From contig NC_080715.1 of NCBI RefSeq assembly GCF_019097595.1, forward strand, positions 26,006,355-26,070,354: a stretch of DNA of 64,000 nt, in the 5' to 3' direction. Below the pieces are notes generated by a model, which made no database searches, was not told where the DNA came from, and worked only from the letters and a program-made list of their open reading frames with translations. The stretch is from Hemibagrus wyckioides. Lineage: Eukaryota > Chordata > Actinopteri > Siluriformes > Bagridae. How positions within the stretch are numbered: position 1 is the first letter of the stretch; each line of letters begins with the position of its first letter. The position numbers and the translations under genes are program-made. Below are positions 10,829 to 26,100 of the stretch, piece by piece.

Positions 10829-12654
10829 TCAGTTCAAAATGAGACTCTCCTGAAGCTAATCTATCTGACTCCACTCAGCATGTTGACTTGACTAGCTCAG
10901 TCTAATGAGCAGACTTTAACTAACTAAGAAAAAGCTAAACACCAGACTTCAGGATGATGGCAGAGATGAGGTTTATTATTGTCAGCACTGAGTACAAATT
11001 ACAAGGTGCTCACATAGAACATCTCATCAACCCCACATACTTCTGTTTCAAAGCTCAGTGTCTATATCCATCTTTCTTATTACACATGATGACACCAGCC
11101 TCAAGTCGAAACGCTCCACCTATTTTTCTTTTGTAGAAAGTATGGGCTTTTCCTAGACATCATTATATTCTACTTTTACATTTTACATTTTCCCATTCAG
11201 CTTTCATATAAAACATACATAAAAATGGGTGTCTTATCCTAATCATGCCATTTATTTGCAGTGTGAAACATTTTCTTGTTGAGAAAACATCATGGGCATG
11301 TCCGAGTCACCATCCCTTTTTCATATTTATTATAAGCTTATAGCTAATTTATGCAATTTGAGTGATATGTTTTAGCTTTGACCTGGGATGAACTTGATAT
11401 CAGTGTGCTTCAACAATGTACAGATTCTCCCAGACTCCCCAGCTGCAAGTGTCCCACAGAACTACCACTGCTCTGAGCAGTCCAGCTGACCTTGACTCTT
11501 ACTTCAACTTTTGAGGACTTACAATGGATGCTGCCTTGCAGACGCCATCTGTTTCTGATACGACTTGCAACACTAAAGTTGTTATTCTTAATTCATTAGC
11601 TACACAAAAACTATTCATGCTTAACTGACACACCTGTGCCCTTCTTGTTGTGTTAAAACTTCTTCTTTTTCTACTTCATTAAACCAATAACAGAAATTGT
11701 GTTCAAAACTATTCATGATGTCACCTCATCCTTTTACAATGACACAAACACATACATGCCTAAACAATTATCCCAAAGACATCACTCTGCTAATTTGTGC
11801 ATAAATGCTACCATGAGGTACCACTGCACCTGATCACACCTCTCTATCTGCAGCAGGAACTGGGTGATGGATTGGGTCTTAACACTCAAAGCTGATTAGC
11901 CCTTCTGTTCTTACTGGGTGATTATCTCAGCTACTGGTGGTCCAGGTCACGTAGCAACCTTGCCAGGAATAACTAATGTTAGCAAAAGAGATGTGTAAGC
12001 GTGAAGGAAATGAAACCATATAAAAGGTTTATGGCATCGATCCTGAGAGTCTCTCGATAACCTCTCAGTTCCAGTAAATTAAGCTGGACTAAACATTTAG
12101 GCAGGAAACTGCTATTGTGGCCACTCTGAGAAACATTATACAGGATTTCGACATAAACAGATTACAGATATTAAACCATAAAAATCACCAAACTGTAGCC
12201 TTCCAAAGCTAAAGCATGGACAGAGCTTGTGTTTATTTACTGCGGCTGAAGAGGTAGGTGTGAGTCAGCATGCATCACTGAGTGAACAGAGTAGGTTTAT
12301 TTACAGGAAATGTGGATTATCCCCATATTTGGTATTATTCATGATGACTGGAATTTTACATTGATTTGATTTCTGATTGCTGCTTAATTGAAAAAAAAAA
12401 AAGTGTTAGAGACTGCAAACTAATTACATTTTCATTTTCATTTTATTTAACTAGTGAAGTTAGCAGTGTCATGAAGATTTTTTATGGGATATAAAGAAAT
12501 TACCCATTTCTTATTGACCAGTAATGTGTCCAATGTTCACCACCAGGATGACACGGTCTATGCGGCGGTGAAGGAAAAAACATATGTAAGGACAAGATTC
12601 TGAGAGAATTCTGAGCAACAATAGAACAAGTGTATGCCAAATACCATAAATGTT
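10651..12654. other. Intergenic DNA, no gene seen
   Basis: Contains an (AAT)n microsatellite at about 10786-10828. The rest is AT-rich single-copy-looking sequence without a recognisable coding block. Confidence 0.5.
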
Positions 12655-13134
12655 CACTGTCAGGCATAACATTATGACCACCTGCCTAATATTGGTATTT
12701 GTCCCCCTTTTTCTGCCAAAACAGCCCTGGCGCATCTGTGTATTCTGACACCTATCTATCAGAACCAGCATTTACTTTTTCAGCAATTTGAGCAACAGTA
12801 GCTCGTCTGTTGGATCGGATCACACAGGCCAGCCTTCTCTCCCCACAGGCATCAATGAGCCTTGGCCGCCCATGACCCCTGAGATACTGACCACTGCAGA
12901 CCGGGAACACCCCACAAGAGCTGCAGTTTTGGAGATGCTCTGATCCAGTCATCTAGACCCTTGTTAAACTCACTCAAATCCTTGTCCATTTTTCCTGCTT
13001 CTAACACATCAACTTTGAGGATAAAATGTTCACTTGCTGCATAATATATCCCACCCACTAACAGGTGCCATGATGAGATAATCAATGTTATTCACCTCAC
13101 CTGGCACTACTCATAATGTTATGCCTGATTGTTG
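12655..13134 (-). mobile_element. Internally deleted Tc1 copy with both ends (family B)
   Basis: Terminal inverted repeats are visible at both ends: TCAGGCATAACATTATGA near 12659 and its complement near 13110-13127. On the minus strand the interior begins with the same N-terminal block ('MDKDLSEFNKG', '[14 protein letters not shown]' out of frame). It then skips to the C-terminal end of the transposase, leaving about 480 bp of a roughly 1.5-kb element. Needs a transposase from elsewhere. Confidence 0.8.
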
Positions 13135-14540
13135 TAAATCTATTATAATAATTATTATTATAATAATTATTATTATTATTGGGTGCAATTATGGACAGTC
13201 ATTAAAATTCCTCCACCCAGTTATTAAAATCACACACACTATAGAAGAAGAAGCCTGAAAGAAACCTTTATCATCGCCACATGTACATTACAGCACAGTG
13301 GAATTCTTTTCTTCACACATCCCAGCTAAGGAAGTCGGGGTCAGAGCGCACTCTCATTAATTCCTCAGCTCCGAGATGTTTTCTGCTGCTATCTGAGCCG
13401 TACACAGGAAACAGAACGGATGAAAACTCACTGGTTTTTATTCTGTTAATGGAAACGTTCAGGAACATTCTGAACATTCAAAAGTGACGTCTTTCTCAGT
13501 GATCCACATCCCACACCTATAACATTATATACACAAAATTTATAATAATAGTTATATCTAACAATATTATAACAATAATGGGTTTAGCACTTTAACAGCA
13601 GTTTAACAGCATGTAATGTGCATTTAACTGATGTGCAATGTTAAAATAAGTTTGATGGTGTGTGTAACTAGACAACATTCTACTGCTACATGTTTACTGT
13701 TTTGCTAAACACTCAAAAGTAGATCGTTTAAGTGTATAATATAAGTAGCTGAATTGGAACACAGAAAAACCTGCTGGTTTGTGTATGTACTGTATTTTAA
13801 AGAGCATGCTGCCCCCTGGTGGTGTCTAATCCATTCATCCAGAGTAAGTGGAAAGAAAATTGTTTCATTTTTTTTCGAGCACCAGAGAGCAGAATATATT
13901 ACATTTACTTGAGTTAAGAAATTTACTTTTACTTCACTGCATTTGTTTATGTTCCTCTGTTACTGTTAAAAGGTAGTAAATATGTAAAGTCTCTTGCTCT
14001 TCTTCTGCCGTTATCTTCCAGAACCGAGCGCACTAAGGTCAGCGGTGGTCACATGATTCAGCAGATCACAAGACTTGTGGTCTTTATATTACATTACTAA
14101 CAAGATCACGAGTCTCATCAATTACCAATAAGTTTGTTTTGCTGTGAGAAAAATAATTCAAAGAATCAGGGAACATTTACATTTATTGTAGATATCAAAT
14201 CATCATACATTGGCTGTCAGCAGTAAAACAAAAAACATCCACACAATCTTTTCTAAGACTGTTGGCAAAAACCTAGCAACAGTTTTCTAGCAACAGATTG
14301 ATAAAATTATTTACAGCTATCATCAGAAGTTACGTCCTGGCACCAAAAGCAGATGCAGTCATATTTTGCATGACTAAAGTTCAAACAGAAACTTTATATA
14401 CACACACACACAGTATTAATAGCCATAAGGAAGAGAGGTGAAATCAGGTAATAAAACAGTATCGTACACAACCTTTTTTATATGCAATTGGTTTCTCAAA
14501 TTAAACCCTTTTATCATGTGGAATTTGGTTGTGAGGTTAT
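13135..14540. other. Intergenic DNA, no gene seen
   Basis: A short ATT/ATA microsatellite lies at about 13140-13180. A CTGCCCCCTGGTGG motif at 13809-13822 resembles a CTCF core site. No coding block recognised. Confidence 0.5.
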
Positions 14541-16959
<2,419 letters not shown>

Positions 16960-18207
16960 CACTATATTGCCAAAAGTATTCGTTCACCCATCCAAATAAT
17001 CAGAATCAGGTGTTCCAATCACTTGTATGGCCACAGGTGTATAAAATCAAGCACCTAGGCATGCAGACTGTTTTTACAAACATTTGTGAAAGAATGGGTC
17101 GCTCTCAGGAGCTCAGTGAATTCCAGCGTGGAACTGTGATAGGATGCCACCTGTGCAACAAATCCAGTCGTGAAATTTCCTCGCTCCTAAATATTCCACA
17201 GTCGACTGTCAGCTGTATTATAAGAACGTGGAAGTGTTTGGGAACGACAGCAACTCAGCCACGAAGTGGTAGGCCACGTAAACTGACGGAGCGGGGTCAG
17301 CGGATGCTGAGGCGCATAGTGCGAAGAGGTCGCCAACTTTCCGCAGAGTCAATCGCTACAGACCTCCAAACTTTATGTGGCCTTCAGATTAGCTCAAGAA
17401 CAGTGCGCAGAGAGCTTCATGGAATGGGTTTCCATGGCCGAGCAGCTGCATCCAAGCCATACATCACCAAGTGCAATGCACAGCGTCGGATGCAGTGGTG
17501 TAAAGCATGCCGCCACTGGACGCTAGAGCAGTGGAGACGCGTTCTCTGGAGTGACGAATCGCGCTTCTCCATCTGGCAATCTGATGGACGAGTCTGGGTT
17601 TGGCGGTTGCCAGGAGAACGGTACTTGTCTGACTGCATTGTGCCAAGTGTAAAGTTTGGTGGAGGGGGGATTATGGTGTGGGGTTGTTTTTCAGGAGCTG
17701 GGCTTGGCCCCTTAGTTCCAGTGAAAGGAACTCTGAATGCTTCAGCATACCAAGACATTTTGGACAATTCCATGCTCCCAACTTTGTGGGAACAGTTTGG
17801 AGCTGGCCCCTTCCTCTTCCAACATGACTGTGCACCAGTGCACAAAGCAAGGTCCATAAAGACATGGATGACAGAGTCTGGTGTGGATGAACTTGACTGG
17901 CCTGCACAGAGTCCTGACCTCAACCCGATAGAACACCTTTGGGATGAATTAGAGCGGAGACTGAGAGCCAGGCCTTCTCATCCAACATCAGTGTGTGACC
18001 TCACAAATGCGCTTCTAGAAGAATGGTCAAAAATCCCCATAAACACACTCCTAAACCTTGTGGACAGCCTTCCCAGAAGAGTTGAAGCTGTTATAGCTGC
18101 AAAGGGTGGACCGACGTCATATTGAACCCTATGGATTAGGAATGGGATGTCACCTAAGTTCATATGCGAGTCAAGGCAGGTGAGCGAATACTTTTGGCAA
18201 TATAGTG
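16960..18207 (+). mobile_element. Full-length Tc1-like transposon (family A)
   Basis: A 1248-bp element bounded by terminal inverted repeats: CACTATATTGCCAAAAGTAT at the left, the complement at the right end. It is flanked on both sides by TA (16958-16959, 18208-18209), the Tc1/mariner target duplication. It contains one uninterrupted transposase gene. Two smaller derivatives with related ends lie at 26930-27619 and 52762-53211. Confidence 0.95.
17094..18125 (+). CDS. Tc1-family DD34E transposase, 343 aa, open frame
   Basis: Cut-and-paste transposase. I chose the ATG at 17094 ([14 protein letters not shown]) because it begins the conserved N-terminal domain; the frame is open upstream to 17010 but that part is terminal DNA. 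Order: paired-like helix-turn-helix ('[20 protein letters not shown]'), a GRPRK AT-hook-like linker near residue 60, a second DNA-binding domain, then the catalytic core. Catalytic residues are present: Asp154 in LWSDES, Asp245 in FQHDCAP and Glu280 in NPIEHLWDE. The 34-residue spacing between the last two is the Tc1 signature. The glycine-rich '[12 protein letters not shown]' box is intact. Length is normal (about 340). No stop or frameshift is seen, so activity is possible but unproven. Confidence 0.95.
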   Translation: MGRSQELSEFQRGTVIGCHLCNKSSREISSLLNIPQSTVSCIIRTWKCLGTTATQPRSGRPRKLTERGQRMLRRIVRRGRQLSAESIATDLQTLCGLQISSRTVRRELHGMGFHGRAAASKPYITKCNAQRRMQWCKACRHWTLEQWRRVLWSDESRFSIWQSDGRVWVWRLPGERYLSDCIVPSVKFGGGGIMVWGCFSGAGLGPLVPVKGTLNASAYQDILDNSMLPTLWEQFGAGPFLFQHDCAPVHKARSIKTWMTESGVDELDWPAQSPDLNPIEHLWDELERRLRARPSHPTSVCDLTNALLEEWSKIPINTLLNLVDSLPRRVEAVIAAKGGPTSY

Positions 18208-20217
18208 TAGCTCACATTCACGTGTCAGAACAGCTGTACTATCTCACTCCTGGAAACAGAGCTCTGATGTAGGTGTACAACATACATTCACACTAAAGAC
18301 ACTGTGTGTGTGTGTGTGTGTGTTTGTGCTGCTCAGCTAAATGAAAGGACATGTCAACAGCTTATATATGAGGAATCACACTTGCACAGAAGTAAGATGA
18401 AGATCCAACACCTGGACCATCAAAACTGTCGGCATGTACCTCAGTGTGGACACACAAACATTTCCTAAAGGTCTGTTACTTTATAAACTAATCATTTTGT
18501 CAGTGAAGAATTCAAGAAAAAGCGTTTCAGACACTGATGCTTGAATACCACAGACAAGTGGGGGGCTGAATGCTTGTAAACCTGAGCCTTTTACAGGTTA
18601 GTTTCAGATCATAAGTTCTTCAGGCAACTGATGCTCATTTCATCTAAGTCTTGTATCTCAAACCAAAAAGTTTAGATGTTCATCAGTGTGAACTCACAAA
18701 TCCTGCTTTCTAAGAAGGTTTTACCTTCTCATGCATCATGTCTTTATTGTCCACCACAAGCATATCATCTTCACCTATGCCCTATAAGCGTTCTTTGGGT
18801 CATTTAGCTCTTGGCTTCATTAATGAACTAAACAAGCAGTTCTTAGAGTGAGGTCCAGGAACCTCCAGAGTGCCCATGACATCACAACATGGCATGATTA
18901 ACATTACTCTGTTCATTACTCAGGTGTTTACTGAATTGTCTGGTCATTTGAATCCAGGTTTAATCTGAACTCACATCATAGTAAATCTAATAATTTATAA
19001 TAATCTATAATAATCCAAAATCTAACAAAAGATAGAGAGATTGATCAGATGGGTCTCAGCACAGTCTCAGTCTCAACGGTCTGAGGAGAGGTGACTATCG
19101 GAGTCAAAGGTCAATCCTCTCGTCTGCATGCCAAGACATGCCGTAAACGCCGAGGAGTCACAGGATGAAAAGGGTTTGCAGTTGTGCAGCAGTCTCTAAC
19201 TGCAAACATGTTAAATAAATCTGTTCTAATGAACTTGCATAAATGTTTATTTATACAGCGGGGGGAAAAAAACCCAAATCCTGGCACTGCTGTAGGATCA
19301 CAGAGAGGAACAGCAGCTTAGTTACATTGGTGAGAAATGAGGAGCAGCTGAAACAATCAACAGAGATATTCAGAGATAACAGAGACAGGAAACTTTGCCC
19401 ATATAAGGAAAGTGGAAAACTAAAAGGGTCATAAAAAGTGTGTGTGAAGCCATGAGGGTCAGAACAAGAGCAGAAGACATATGGAGAGAAGACATTTGTT
19501 TTATGGCACAAATTAAGAATAACAACATTGAGAAACTCAAAATCTCCCTGAGAAAAGATCATGGAAGAAAAATATTAGGTTGTTAGCAGCCTTTGGCCTG
19601 AACCCGTGTAATGTTGAGTTTGCTGTAGCGTTAGCATCCCAACACTGCAGCAGTTAGCCGTGAAGTTACTCTGACTAACTTGACGCTGATTATTTTCCTG
19701 TAACAGCAAATCGTAAAATGATTTCTTCCTCTTATTCCAGCAACTTACCAATTTTTAGATTTTAAGTCTATTTCTACTAAAGCATCATACTTTTGATCCC
19801 GTTATAGTTACATGGTAATGTTGTGGACAGTCTGTAAAGTAAGTTAGCTCTTGCCGTTAGTTAGAGTGTAGCAGCTATAAACAGTCTTTAGCTCATAAAA
19901 ATAAACAGCTTCGGTCGCCCTATACTTATCCAGTGGTATTTTTTTATCTTATTAATGGAAATAATGACAGAAAACTGTTTTTTTTTTGTTAAAACACACA
20001 CACATGTTACTGTAATAGTCACAGATTTCTGCTTTGCAGACATTTCTTTGGGAAAGCAGGAAAACCCCTCAGGCTCAGAGGACTGCCATCAATCACCACT
20101 TCCTGGATGGAATTTCAGGTAAAAAAAAAAAAAAAAAAGACAGACATTAACACTTCCCTTTTTTTAGACCTCCTCCCACTTCCTAAAAACAGACACACTC
20201 TGGAATTTGAGTCTGGT

Positions 20218-20252
<35 letters not shown>

Positions 20253-20341
20253 CCCAATACAAGTCTGGAGATGTTTGTCTGAAACTCTGTATTTATTTTA
20301 GCTGAACCATATAGGAGGCAAAAGAAGAGAACAAAAGAGTC

Positions 20342-20379
<38 letters not shown>

Positions 20380-20384
20380 CAGTC
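18208..20384. other. Intergenic DNA upstream of egfl6
   Basis: No coding block recognised. Simple repeats: (GT)n at 18304-18325, poly-A at 20120-20138, (GA)n at 20219-20250 and 20345-20375. The second (GA)n ends 9 bases before the egfl6 ATG, so it is probably in the 5' UTR; the 18380-20384 stretch presumably contains the promoter, but no TATA box is convincing. Confidence 0.5.
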
Positions 20385-23140
20385 ATGAAGCCCTGCACAT
20401 GGATCGGCTCTCTCACGTTCCTTCTCTACGTTTTTCCTGCACATGCTGCTAACAGGTGAGTTTGTTTTCATAGAAAATAACAGAAGAGGTTTCCTGAAAG
20501 TTTCTGAAGATTTGACGATTTCAAGGTGACACAGACGCAAGCGTTCAGCTCTCTGATGAATCCGTGTGGGAACTGAAATCTACCAGAATGTCCTGGATTA
20601 GACCTTTATTTTTATTGTCTATTGGAGTGACATGAAGCTCTCAGTGCTTTATAACCCTTCATATAAAGTGAAGAAAATCATGTTAGAAATTCTACAGTTA
20701 ATTTTTTTAAAAAATTAAAATAAATAAATTCTTATCTGTTTTTGAAAACTGATTTAATTATTTACAGTATAACGATGTGCTCAGACTTTCAATTACCTAT
20801 TTTCTAAATAAAGGTAAACGTACCAAAACAGAATTGAGTTTTTAAACTCCCATGGTTACCTCAGAAAATATAGCTACTGCTAATGCTAGCACCAAATACC
20901 GTTTTAAATAAAAAGTGTTTACATTTGGCTCCATTATATTGCTATAAATTTTACAGACTACCTTATTAAGACAAGCAGTGCTAAGGCTAACCATTTATAT
21001 AACCACAATATAAACACACTGTTTCCATTTATATGGTTTAACATTATTTTCTCTCCCTGATTATCTCTCATTTAGCTTTGAATTTATCTCAGGAAGAATC
21101 ACTGATCGAATGCTAACCCCTAAGAACGGATGACCTTATCAGTGTAGCCACATAGTCCAACGTCTACGTTTACATTCACATTGTTTTTCTTCTTACATCA
21201 GGAAGAACAGCTGTTGCTAATGGCAACAACAACAATATATAATATGCAATATCAATTTTAATCAAAGTTTACACCGAACACTGTTTAGATTTCCCTCTAT
21301 TTTATTGCATATTCATGCTAAGCCTTTCTTCAAGATTCTAATTAACCTGTGTTCCATGCTAACACTTAGTTCTCCTGCCTTTTGCACTGAATTTAGCAAG
21401 ATGAATTACTGCTCAAATGCTGCTAGCAATAGGTAAAAAGCCATATTGTGATTTCCGTTTCCGCGGCTCAGCTCTGCATCTTAATGTTTTAAGCTCAGGC
21501 AGAACAGATGATGCTAATGCTAATGCTAAGCCCTAACAGAGTAGGCGATGATTATCCTACTGCCATAATGAATGGACAGTTTAAAAGGAACTTTATTGTC
21601 ATAACTTTGCAGTCTGTTTATAGAATAAACATGGAAATGAACGCAGTATAAAAAACGGCTGCTATTAACGCTAGCTTATTAATATGCATGCTAATAAAAC
21701 AACAAACAGACAACGTTCTGTACATCATTTCTCTGGAGAATTTACTGTTGCTTTGTTGACCTGCTACGCTCGCATCTTAGGTCTGTGCTAGTGTTTTTCC
21801 CGGGAATGACAGACGTCTAAATGTAGCGTAGCCACCTGTTAGCGTCTCGTATTCTCGTCTTTACGCTATTTTGGCTCTCAGATTCCTTGCAGTCCTTCAG
21901 AGCCAAAATCAAGGTTGCATTCCAGGTCTGTTTATAACTTGACGACTTCCCTCCATGTGAAATCTCCCTCACAGGGCCTGGATTACTGCTTTGCTAGTTT
22001 TCTACAATTTTTATATTTCCTGAGGAACTTGAATGAACCTGTTCATTCAAACGTTTCGAAATTTGCGGTATATTAAGTGTACTTAAAATATTGTTTTGTG
22101 TAACATTGTGTTTGTAAATCGTTCACAGAAGGATTCACACAAGAAATGCTAACGGTTAGCATGACAAAGAAAACCATCTGTCTCTGTAAACTGACATAAA
22201 AGGAGAATCTTGTTTCATCAGCATCAAAAGTTTCAATATTACCAGTCAAGCACATCCATTAAGTAACATAAATAAAGCTAGGCTTTATGTCAGGGTAAAA
22301 GTAATGGCAGTCTATAAAAGGCGAGAGAGTTAGCGTGACTAAGTTAGCTGAAGTGCTACAGCGGCTGAGCGCTCTCTCTCACCGTTTAGTCGCTGTTTTG
22401 CAGTTTTTCAGCTCTCTTTGCCTTGTATGGAGTTTTGTGGGTGTGGTTTAATGTAGATCAGCTGTACTGTGGACTTGCTTTGTATTGTTTGGCCTTTTTT
22501 TTTAAATCAAGATCTGCATGGAAAGATGAAAAATCAGCTGGTTTTGCTAAAGTTTATTAGAAGAAAAAACAAGGTTAGTCGTAACTCCTCATCAAACAAA
22601 ACCAAGATAAAGGCAGGATCCAGTGTGAGGAGAGTTAATACCACAGAGTAGATTAGCTCTTTTTAGCATTTAATGCAAACAAACCAGCGAATGCACCTAA
22701 TTTTACTTTAAACACATTTTGTTTTGTGTGTTTTTTTGTTCTTCACTATTTACAAACAGCTATTTAGTGATTCTGGTTACATGTGCAATCGGCATGTCGT
22801 AATTACCGTCATTTTAACGTGCCGACCCCCCCCCAACTCAACCATTCCACACTTCAATCACCAACAGCTCACGTTATTATAGCTCAGAAACACATAATTA
22901 CTGTCATTCCAGCAACGTGTAGAACACAGACTTCCTCCGTCACACACAGCGTCCTGTACCACAGAATCTCCAAACTGCACAGTGTGTGCATATGTGAGTG
23001 TGTGAGTTTGTGAGTGTGTGTGCGTATGTGTTATGTCTGTGTGTGTGTGTAGGCGTGTGTTTGTGTGTATGTGTGCCTGTTGTGAGTGTGCAAGTATGCA
23101 TGAGTGTGTGAGTGCGTATGTGAGTGGGTGTGTTTGTGAA

Positions 23141-23171
<31 letters not shown>

Positions 23172-26100
23172 TTCACACTCCGTCTGTTTAATTATAGCAT
23201 GAACTCTATCGAGTCAGGACAAGCTTTATTTATAAGGCATCTGAAACAACAACAACAAAAAAAAGAAACACACGTGTTGAGTTTTTATTGTTTCATATTG
23301 TCACACTCATCGTACTAGTGTATAACTTTGTGTGGCTGTGTAACATGTGTGTTCGTGTTAAAGGCAAAGCAGACAAGTATCTGTGGGAAACGCAGGAGTG
23401 TGTCGCTATGGCAACCGCCTGGAGTGCTGCTATGGCTGGAAGAAAAATACAAAAGGCCAGTGTGAAGGTATTATACTATATACAATATTCATGTATACAT
23501 TGTCACTAAAATATACGGTATTGTAGCTTTCACTAGCGTTATGTTTGCAGCTCTCAGTGTGTAGCTAGTTAAACGGCTATTTTCAATAGATTGTGATTTT
23601 AAAAGCATTCAGTTGGTTTATAAATTCATTTAAACAGTTTGCTCTGAACTCTTTGCTTGTTATTAACGACATGTTTTTCAGCTCAGTGTGAATTCGGATG
23701 TAAACACGGACAGTGTGTCGGGCCGAATAAGTGCTCGTGCTTTCCGGGATACACCGGCAAAACATGCAGCCAAGGTGAAAGTTTTATGTTTTAGCAAAAA
23801 GACCTTGAAACAGATTCTACAGCAAGCTGTTTCCTCTTTCTAATCTTGATCATGACTGAATATCTCACACCAAACTTTTCAGATGGTTACGTAGCTAGTG
23901 CTAGTTAGCAACTATAGTGTTTGCCTAAATAAAAACCGCATAGCTGTTTAGCCATCAGACAACTAGTGAGTGTTAATAAACTGACCCTGTCTCTGTGAGT
24001 GAGTGAGTGAGTGAGTGAGTGTTAATAAATCTTCTGGTCTCTATTTGCAGATTTAAATGAATGTGGGTTGAAGCCTCGTCCTTGTGAGCATCGCTGCATG
24101 AACACATTCGGTAGCTACATGTGCTATTGCCTCAACGGCTACATGCTAATGCCTGATGGCTCCTGTGCCAGTAAGTGCCTTAATAACGTTACTGGGTTTT
24201 TTTCTATCCACTGGTTTTTACCTGCGTGTACACCTGCTCCACTTACCGTGTTTCCTGACAGACTCCAGGACGTGTTCTCTGGCACACTGTCAGTACGGCT
24301 GTGAGGAGGTTCAGGGGGAAATCCGCTGTCTATGTCCCTCAACTGGCTTACAGCTCAGTTCAGATGGAAAAACATGTGTGGGTGAGTGTGTGTGTGTGTG
24401 TATGTGTGTGTGTGTGTTTGAATGTGCGTGGTCTCATGTCAGTAACTGCTGTCATGTTTTCTTGGTTGTGTGTGTGTGTGTGTTTGAATGTGTGTGGTCT
24501 CATGTCAGTAACTGCTGTCATGTTTTCTTGGTTGTGTGTGTGTGTGTGTGTGTTTGAATGTGCGTGGTCTCATGTCAGTAACTGCTGTCATGTTTTCTTG
24601 GTTGTGTGTGTGTGTGTTTGAATGTGCGTGGTCTCATGTCAGTAACTGCTGTCATGTTTTCTTGGTTGTGTGTGTGTGTGTGTGTTTGAATGTGCGTGGT
24701 CTCATGTCAGTAACTGCTGTAATGTTTTCTTGGTTGTAGGTGTGTGTGTGTGTTTGAATGTGTGTGGTCTCATGTCAGTAACTGCTGTCATGTTTTCTTG
24801 GTTGTGTGTGTGTGTGTGTGTGTGTTTGAATGTGCGTGGTCTCATGTCAGTAACTGCTGTAATGTTTTCTTGGTTGTGTGTGTGTGTGTGTGTTTGAATG
24901 TGCGTGGTCTCATGTCAGTAACTGCTGTAATGTTTTCTTGGTTGTGTGTGTGTGTGTTTGAATGTGCGTGGTCTCATGTCAGTAACTGCTGTCATGTTTT
25001 CTTGGTTGTGTGTGTGTGTGTGTGTTTGAATGTGCGTGGTCTCATGTCAGTAACTGCTGTCATGTTTTCTTGGTTGTGTGTGTGTGTGTGTGTGTTTGAA
25101 TGTGCGTGGTCTCATGTCAGTAACTGCTGTCATGTTTTCTTGGTTGTGTGTGTGTGTGTGTGTGTGTGTGTTTGAATGTGCGTGGTCTCATGTCAGTAAC
25201 TGCTGTAATGTTTTCTTGGTTGTGTGTGTGTGTGTGTGTTTGAATGTGCGTGGTCTCATGTCAGTAACTGCTGTAATGTTTTCTTGGTTGTGTGTGTGTG
25301 TGTTTGAATGTGCGTGGTCTCATGTCAGTAACTGCTGTCATGTTTTCTTGGTTGTGTGTGTGTGTGTGTGTTTGAATGTGCGTGGTCTCATGTCAGTAAC
25401 TGCTGTCATGTTTTCTTGGTTGTGTGTGTGTGTGTGTGTTTGAATGTGCGTGGTCTCATGTCAGTAACTGCTGTAATGTTTTCTTGGTTGTAGGTGTGTG
25501 TGTGTGTTTGAATGTGTGTGGTCTCATGTCAGTAACTGCTGTCATGTTTTCTTGGTTGTGTGTGTGTGTGTGTGTGTGTTTGAATGTGCGTGGTCTCATG
25601 TCAGTAACTGCTGTAATGTTTTCTTGGTTGTGTGTGTGTGTGTGTGTTTGAATGTGCGTGGTCTCATGTCAGTAACTGCTGTAATGTTTTCTTGGTTGTA
25701 GGTGTGTGTGTGTGTAGTTTTCATGTGTCATGTCAGTAACTGCTGTAATGTTTTCTTGGTTATAGGTGTGTGTGTGTGTGTGTGTGTAGTTTTCATGTCT
25801 CATGTCAGTAACTGCTGTAATGTTTTCTTGGTTGTGTGTGTGTGTGTGTGTGTGTGTGTGTCAGTAACTGCTGTAATGTTTTCTTGCTTGTAGATGTTGA
25901 TGAGTGTGTAAGTGGAAAGCACCAGTGTCCATACAGCCGGGAGTGTGTAAACACCTTCGGGAGTTACTACTGCAAGTGCAGAGCGGGTTACGATCTAAAA
26001 TACATCAACGGGAAATACGACTGCATCGGTAAACCAACAGAGTGTGTGAGCAGCATGAACGTTAAGCAGAAATCTTATTTCTGTGTGATATTAAACTCTG

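Noticed and set aside
24156..25893. Repeated [10 protein letters not shown] / [12 protein letters not shown] frames suggesting a repeat protein
   Set aside because: They translate the intronic minisatellite. Conserved egfl6 exons on both sides join in phase across it.
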